A stretch of DNA of 9,267 bases from an uncultured Clostridia bacterium (GTDB lineage Bacteria; Bacillota; Clostridia; Christensenellales; CAG-314): contig CAKQXG010000079.1 in the NCBI GenBank assembly GCA_934281515.1, positions 1-9,267 on the forward strand, written 5' to 3'. The position numbers were made by a program, and so were the translations under genes. Positions 6,042 to 9,267 of the stretch are shown here, one piece after another; position 1 is the stretch's first letter, and each line of letters starts with the position of its first letter. The notes beneath the pieces are model-generated. The model was not told where the DNA came from. It saw only the letters and a list, made by a program, of their open reading frames with translations, and did no database searches.

Positions 6042-7262
6042 TCACAGCACCACCGCGCCGCAGGAGCGAGGGGTAAGACGATGCACCTTGGTCGCACCGT
6101 ACTTCAACGCCATTTCGGCACAAAATACCGTAGTTTGTTTCCTAGGCACAATACACAGGATAGTCCCTGCAAAACCGCCGCCGTGTACACGCGCGGCACC
6201 GCCGCGAAGAATACTGCGTGCAAAAGTTACTGCGTCGTCGATTGTCGTGTTGGCACCGTAGGCGCAGTTTTGCAACTGTTTACTACTGCTGTCGCCCGAA
6301 GAGTTGACAATATTTACAAAAGCGGTTTCGTCGTTGTGTTGCAAAGCTTGCCAGAGATTGTCGACGCGAAGATTTTCTTCAAAAAAATGCCCGGCACGTA
6401 ACGCCGCGCGTTCGCCGACGGCACTTACGACCGACGTATAAGCGGAGTAAAAATCTGTCGAATCGACATCGCAAAGGCGCTTTTTGCCGAAGTATTCCGC
6501 CACACGCCGCATATCGTCGGGTATTGCCGCGTAGTACCCTGTAAGCGAAGCGTGACTGCCGCCCGTGTCTACAAGCACAATGTCAAGATCGGGCAACTTC
6601 GGGTCGGTACGCAAGTATGTTACGCCGTCGGAAAAGTCCAACCGCACCATACCACCGACTGCAATCACCGATTGATCGAGCAGTCCGCAAGGCTTGCCGA
6701 AGTAGACGTTTTCGGCGTATTGCCCCGCACGCGCAAGCACTTCGGCAGGTATGGCGTTGTCGTTGTACAATGCGGAAATCATCGTACCGACAAGCAACTG
6801 AAACGCCGCTCCACTGCTTATCCCTGCGCCCGAAGGCACGTCCGACTGCACGTAGGCAAGCAAACCGCCCACCCTGTAGCCGTGCGACGCAAGATAGGCA
6901 ATGATGCCCTTGACCATGCCTTTGCTGCCAAGCTCCACATTGCCCGATTCGGCAAGGTCAAACACAATGTCCGCACGCCCCGGGTTTTTGATACAAACAA
7001 CGGGCTTGTCGTTGGCACGGAAAGCGGCGACGATGTCCAGATTGACGGTACAGCCGACAACCCTGCCGCCGTTGTGGTCGGTGTGGTTGCCGACAATCTC
7101 CACCCGTCCGGGCGAAGAAGCAATGTAACCGCCGTCGACGTGAAAGGCGTGCTTGAACTTGGTCAAAACAGTGTTTAGCCGCAGTAGATTACCCAATGTC
7201 CGCTTGCCGTACAATGCCAACGTATCAAACGAAACGGGTATGTTTTTGGTAAAGTAATGCAT
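6042..7262 (-). CDS. galK: Galactokinase-like GHMP-family sugar kinase
   Basis: A 406-residue cytoplasmic kinase, close to usual galactokinase length, which would phosphorylate galactose at C1 with ATP in the Leloir pathway. The family motifs are visible: PGRVEIVGNHTDHNGG at 51-66, the ATP-binding DVPSGAGISSGAAF at 141-154, CGLLDQ with the probable catalytic base Asp196, and HGGGFAG near 360-366. The signature reads GNHTDH where classical enzymes have GEHTDY. The replaced Glu contacts the sugar in characterised galactokinases, so substrate preference may differ. The frame extends 40 codons further upstream, but ATG at 7260-7262 is chosen because AAGGA lies ten bases before it and the extension overlaps the promoter. 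It has its own promoter and terminator and therefore looks monocistronic. No other galactose gene is in view. GHMP kinase is certain; galactose as substrate is likely but not proven. Confidence 0.87.
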   Translation of the reverse strand: MHYFTKNIPVSFDTLALYGKRTLGNLLRLNTVLTKFKHAFHVDGGYIASSPGRVEIVGNHTDHNGGRVVGCTVNLDIVAAFRANDKPVVCIKNPGRADIVFDLAESGNVELGSKGMVKGIIAYLASHGYRVGGLLAYVQSDVPSGAGISSGAAFQLLVGTMISALYNDNAIPAEVLARAGQYAENVYFGKPCGLLDQSVIAVGGMVRLDFSDGVTYLRTDPKLPDLDIVLVDTGGSHASLTGYYAAIPDDMRRVAEYFGKKRLCDVDSTDFYSAYTSVVSAVGERAALRAGHFFEENLRVDNLWQALQHNDETAFVNIVNSSGDSSSKQLQNCAYGANTTIDDAVTFARSILRGGAARVHGGGFAGTILCIVPRKQTTVFCAEMALKYGATKVHRLTPRSCGAVVL

Positions 7263-7281
7263 CAAATCGTTGTCCTTTGTC

Positions 7282-7303
7282 GCAAAATTTTGCATACGTA
7301 TGC
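7282..7303. promoter_or_regulatory. Two overlapping perfect palindromes in the galK leader (candidate operator)
   Basis: GCAAAATTTTGC (7282-7293) and GCATACGTATGC (7292-7303) are both perfect 12-bp palindromes and share two bases. They lie about 50-70 bases downstream of the predicted galK transcription start and 20 bases before the start codon. Even-length palindromes of this kind are common regulator sites, for example of LacI/GalR-type proteins, and a site here could act as a roadblock. No regulator gene is in the window, so this is inference only. Confidence 0.4.
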
Positions 7304-7358
7304 GTTTTTTGCCAACAAAAACAAATACGCTCGCAACAAAATTCTGTCCAGCAACAAC

Positions 7359-7387
7359 ATTGTAGCACATCTTGAAAAGCATGTCAA
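7359..7387 (-). promoter_or_regulatory. Near-consensus sigma-A-type promoter of galK
   Basis: On the minus strand a perfect TTGACA (7382-7387) and TACAAT (7359-7364) are 17 bases apart, with a TG one base before the -10. The predicted start is near 7352, leaving an untranslated leader of about 90 bases. This is the strongest promoter I see in the window. It implies galK expression independent of glmS, high unless repressed. Confidence 0.85.
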
Positions 7388-7409
7388 CTTTGGGACAAAG
7401 TAAATAGTT

Positions 7410-7630
7410 GCGGGGAAACCCCTTTTTGCAAAAAGCGGGTTTTCCCGCACCCTTTCCCCAAAAACTCTAAATAGAAATAAGCTTCGCAAATACATATATA
7501 TCATTTTATTACCAATACGAATATGGCGGTCGATATTATCTACTCTCTTTGCGAAGCACCTCTTACTCCAAAGCTTTGGGAAAAGGGGTGTGGGGAAAAA
7601 CACTTTTCGACGAAAAGGTTTTTCCCCACA
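7410..7630. repeat. MITE-like element made of two inverted, hairpin-forming repeats
   Basis: The glmS-galK intergenic stretch holds two hairpin-forming palindromes: 7410-7448 (GCGGGGAAACCCC ... TTTTCCCGC) and 7589-7630 (TGTGGGGAAAAAC ... GTTTTTCCCCACA). Each continues inward with related sequence that ends in GCTTCGCAAA (7481-7490) and its exact reverse complement TTTGCGAAGC (7548-7557). The whole is therefore a diverged inverted pair of arms of roughly 80 bases around a 57-base AT-rich centre. There is no coding potential and no U-run typical of a rho-independent terminator on the glmS side, although the hairpins could still protect mRNA 3' ends. No clear target-site duplication is visible. 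It resembles a non-autonomous miniature transposable element or a REP-type dimer. Together with the galK promoter and leader it explains the 385-base gap between the two genes. Confidence 0.65.
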
Positions 7631-7647
7631 AAAAACAAATTTCAAGC

Positions 7648-9267
7648 TCACTCGACGGTTACCGACTTTGCAAGATTGCGCGGTTTGTCGATATCCCTGC
7701 CGAGATGTTTGGCGGCGTAGTAAGCGAGCAACTGTAACGGTACCACAGAAACGATACCTGCAACAAGCTCGCCGCATACGGGACAGGTTGCAATCGGCAT
7801 TCCGTCCATTTTGTAAGGACTGACATAGTACACATCCGCGCCGCGTGTTTTAGCCTCGGCAAGAGAGGTATTCATACGCTCGACAAGGTCAAGGTCGGTG
7901 GCAACGGCGACAACGGCAACGCCCTTTTCCACCATTGCCAACGCGCCGTGTTTCAGCTCGCCTGCAGGGTACGCCTCGCAATGCATATAACTGATTTCCT
8001 TTAGTTTAAGCGCAGCCTCCATTGCCGTAGGCAGGTCAATCGTTCGTCCGAGAAAGTACACTGCGCTGCAATCGGTAATCTTGCGCGCAAGTTCGTCGAT
8101 ACGATTGCTTTGTTGCAATATACGCGCCACCGCATTAGGCGTTTTGTCAAGACTCCTGTACAACTCGTCACGGAACGACGGCACAACATTTTTGCGCGCG
8201 ACGGCAATGTCGGCAAACAGCATGACAAGCACCGTCAATTGACAGTTGTACGCCTTGGTACTTGCCACGGCGAATTCGGCATCGGCTTGTACCGTGACAT
8301 ATCTGTTACATGCAAATACAAGTGCGCTTGTAGCGGTATTGGTTACGGCATAGGTGTAGCCGCCCTTTTTGTCAACCAACTCCGCCGCGTGTACGGTATC
8401 TGCCGTTTCACCGCTCTGACTGATGAAAAACGCCAAAGTCCGTTCGTCAACGGGGTAGTTGTCGTACAAAAACTCGCTTGCGACGACAGGTACAACGTCA
8501 ATGTCGACAAACTTCCGCGCCACTGCCGCAGCGGCAAGTCCGCTGTGATATGCCGTACCGCACCCGACAAGATAAATTCGATTAAACATACGCAACTTTT
8601 TTGCAGAAATGCCTATTCCGCAGCTTGCGATGTAGTGCCGTTTGGCAGCGCGGATTTTGTCGGGGATTTGAAATATCTCGGCAAGCATGGCTTCATCGTC
8701 GGGCGGTTGCACGCATTGCTCGTCGGGAGCAAAAAAGTCCGGTGCAAGTTGATTGCCACCGAGATCGTATACTTCCGCACCGCCACCGCATACAAAGCCT
8801 ACCGCACCGTCGGGCACGTTGGCGACCTGTGTTACTTCGCCGTCTACGCAACGTATGTCGGAACATACGCAGGCAAAGCCGTCGGCAAGCCCGATCACAA
8901 GCGGACTTTTGCGCTTGACAAAATAAATGTTGTCGTCATACGCCGTCAATATTGCCACGGCAAACGAGCCTGTCAGCCGCTTGGCAACTTCCGTCACCGT
9001 ATGCAACACATTACCGTCGTAGCAACTCTCCAACATGTGAGCAATCACTTCGCTGTCGGTATCCGACGTAAACTGCACGCCGTCCGCAACAAGTACGCTT
9101 TTTAATGCTTGCCAATTGTCCAACACGCCGTTGTGACAAATGGCGAAATTGCCGCCGTAGGACACAAACGGGTGGGCGTTACGATCGCTCACTTTGCCGT
9201 GCGTCGCCCACCTTGTATGTCCCATACAAACGCTCGGATGTACGAAATTTGGCAATACGTATGTGAG
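7648..9267 (-). CDS. glmS: Glutamine-fructose-6-phosphate aminotransferase (isomerizing), N-terminus off window
   Basis: This enzyme makes glucosamine-6-phosphate from fructose-6-phosphate and glutamine, the first step to UDP-GlcNAc for peptidoglycan. The visible 539 residues include the glutaminase motifs GHTRWATHG (visible residues 16-24), CHNGVLDNW and SDTDSEVI, then two SIS sugar-isomerase domains with GCGTAYHSG (about 235), ISQSGETADT (about 282), VASTKAY, YPAGELKHGALA, and the C-terminal active-site tail ending DIDKPRNLAKSVTVE. Compared with the usual length of about 600, roughly 60-80 N-terminal residues lie beyond the right edge, including the catalytic Cys after the start Met. An in-frame TTG at 9253-9255 is internal and not the start. 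Any upstream control element, such as a glmS ribozyme, would also be off window. No canonical terminator follows; instead the MITE-like repeat begins 18 bases after the stop. Confidence 0.97.
   Translation of the reverse strand, partial: LTYVLPNFVHPSVCMGHTRWATHGKVSDRNAHPFVSYGGNFAICHNGVLDNWQALKSVLVADGVQFTSDTDSEVIAHMLESCYDGNVLHTVTEVAKRLTGSFAVAILTAYDDNIYFVKRKSPLVIGLADGFACVCSDIRCVDGEVTQVANVPDGAVGFVCGGGAEVYDLGGNQLAPDFFAPDEQCVQPPDDEAMLAEIFQIPDKIRAAKRHYIASCGIGISAKKLRMFNRIYLVGCGTAYHSGLAAAAVARKFVDIDVVPVVASEFLYDNYPVDERTLAFFISQSGETADTVHAAELVDKKGGYTYAVTNTATSALVFACNRYVTVQADAEFAVASTKAYNCQLTVLVMLFADIAVARKNVVPSFRDELYRSLDKTPNAVARILQQSNRIDELARKITDCSAVYFLGRTIDLPTAMEAALKLKEISYMHCEAYPAGELKHGALAMVEKGVAVVAVATDLDLVERMNTSLAEAKTRGADVYYVSPYKMDGMPIATCPVCGELVAGIVSVVPLQLLAYYAAKHLGRDIDKPRNLAKSVTVE

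Noticed and set aside
7589..7630. Hairpin after glmS as a rho-independent terminator
   Set aside because: The stem is strong but is followed on the minus strand by CCCCTTTTCCC, not a U-run, and a related hairpin lies inverted nearby. A repeat element explains it better, although it may still affect the transcript end.
7263..7777. Minus-strand open frame spanning the glmS-galK intergenic region
   Set aside because: It runs through the end of glmS, the inverted hairpin repeats and the galK promoter. Its sequence is repeat-derived, without motifs.
8110..9105. 331-codon plus-strand open frame opposite glmS
   Set aside because: It is antisense to well-conserved glmS codons, with low-complexity composition and no domain.
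1..9267. Frequent CGTCGG/CCGACG words resembling an uptake or Chi-like signal
   Set aside because: They fall mainly inside genes and follow from Ala-Asp and Asp-Gly codon pairs (GCC GAC, GAC GGN) in this GC-balanced coding style. No strand- or spacing-specific pattern was evident by eye.

Overview
The window looks like a chromosomal segment of an uncultured Clostridia-like Gram-positive (Firmicutes). This is inferred from strong GGAGG-type ribosome sites, GTG and TTG starts, consensus sigma-A-type promoters, and a galactokinase-like protein carrying a GNHTDHN motif. No taxonomic marker gene is present, so the assignment is tentative. Every supported gene is on the minus strand, so the text below reads from the right end to the left.

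Right side (9267 to 6042), housekeeping sugar metabolism. It holds glmS, cut by the right edge and lacking its N-terminus, then a 385-base intergenic region, then a galK-like GHMP kinase. The intergenic region contains a roughly 220-bp MITE-like double-hairpin repeat, a near-consensus promoter for galK, and two overlapping perfect 12-bp palindromes in the galK leader. A rho-independent terminator closes galK and separates it from the next unit.

Left side (5934 to 1), a probable operon with its own promoter that encodes an expanded TerY-P phospho-signalling module. In order it encodes: an N-lobe-less kinase-fold paralogue (pseudokinase); a Ser/Thr-type protein kinase with a zinc ribbon and a C-terminal beta-rich domain; a 194-bp gap with a 12-bp inverted repeat; a TerY-like vWA protein; a PP2C phosphatase; a free-standing TerY-C-like zinc-binding protein; a second, short vWA protein; and an unrecognised zinc-ribbon protein that runs off the left edge. 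The last of these has a GTG start at 481 and no stop before the window edge, so it is easily missed.

The kinase and phosphatase probably set opposing phosphorylation states on a shared target. The two vWA proteins and the TerY-C-like protein are probable metal-dependent scaffolds or sensors. The known triad (vWA + PP2C + kinase) is described for tellurite-resistance (Ter)-linked stress systems. What is unusual here is the duplication of the kinase into a catalytically crippled partner that keeps the same C-terminal domain, the splitting of TerY-C into its own gene, and the extra zinc-ribbon gene. No TerC or TerD gene lies in the window.
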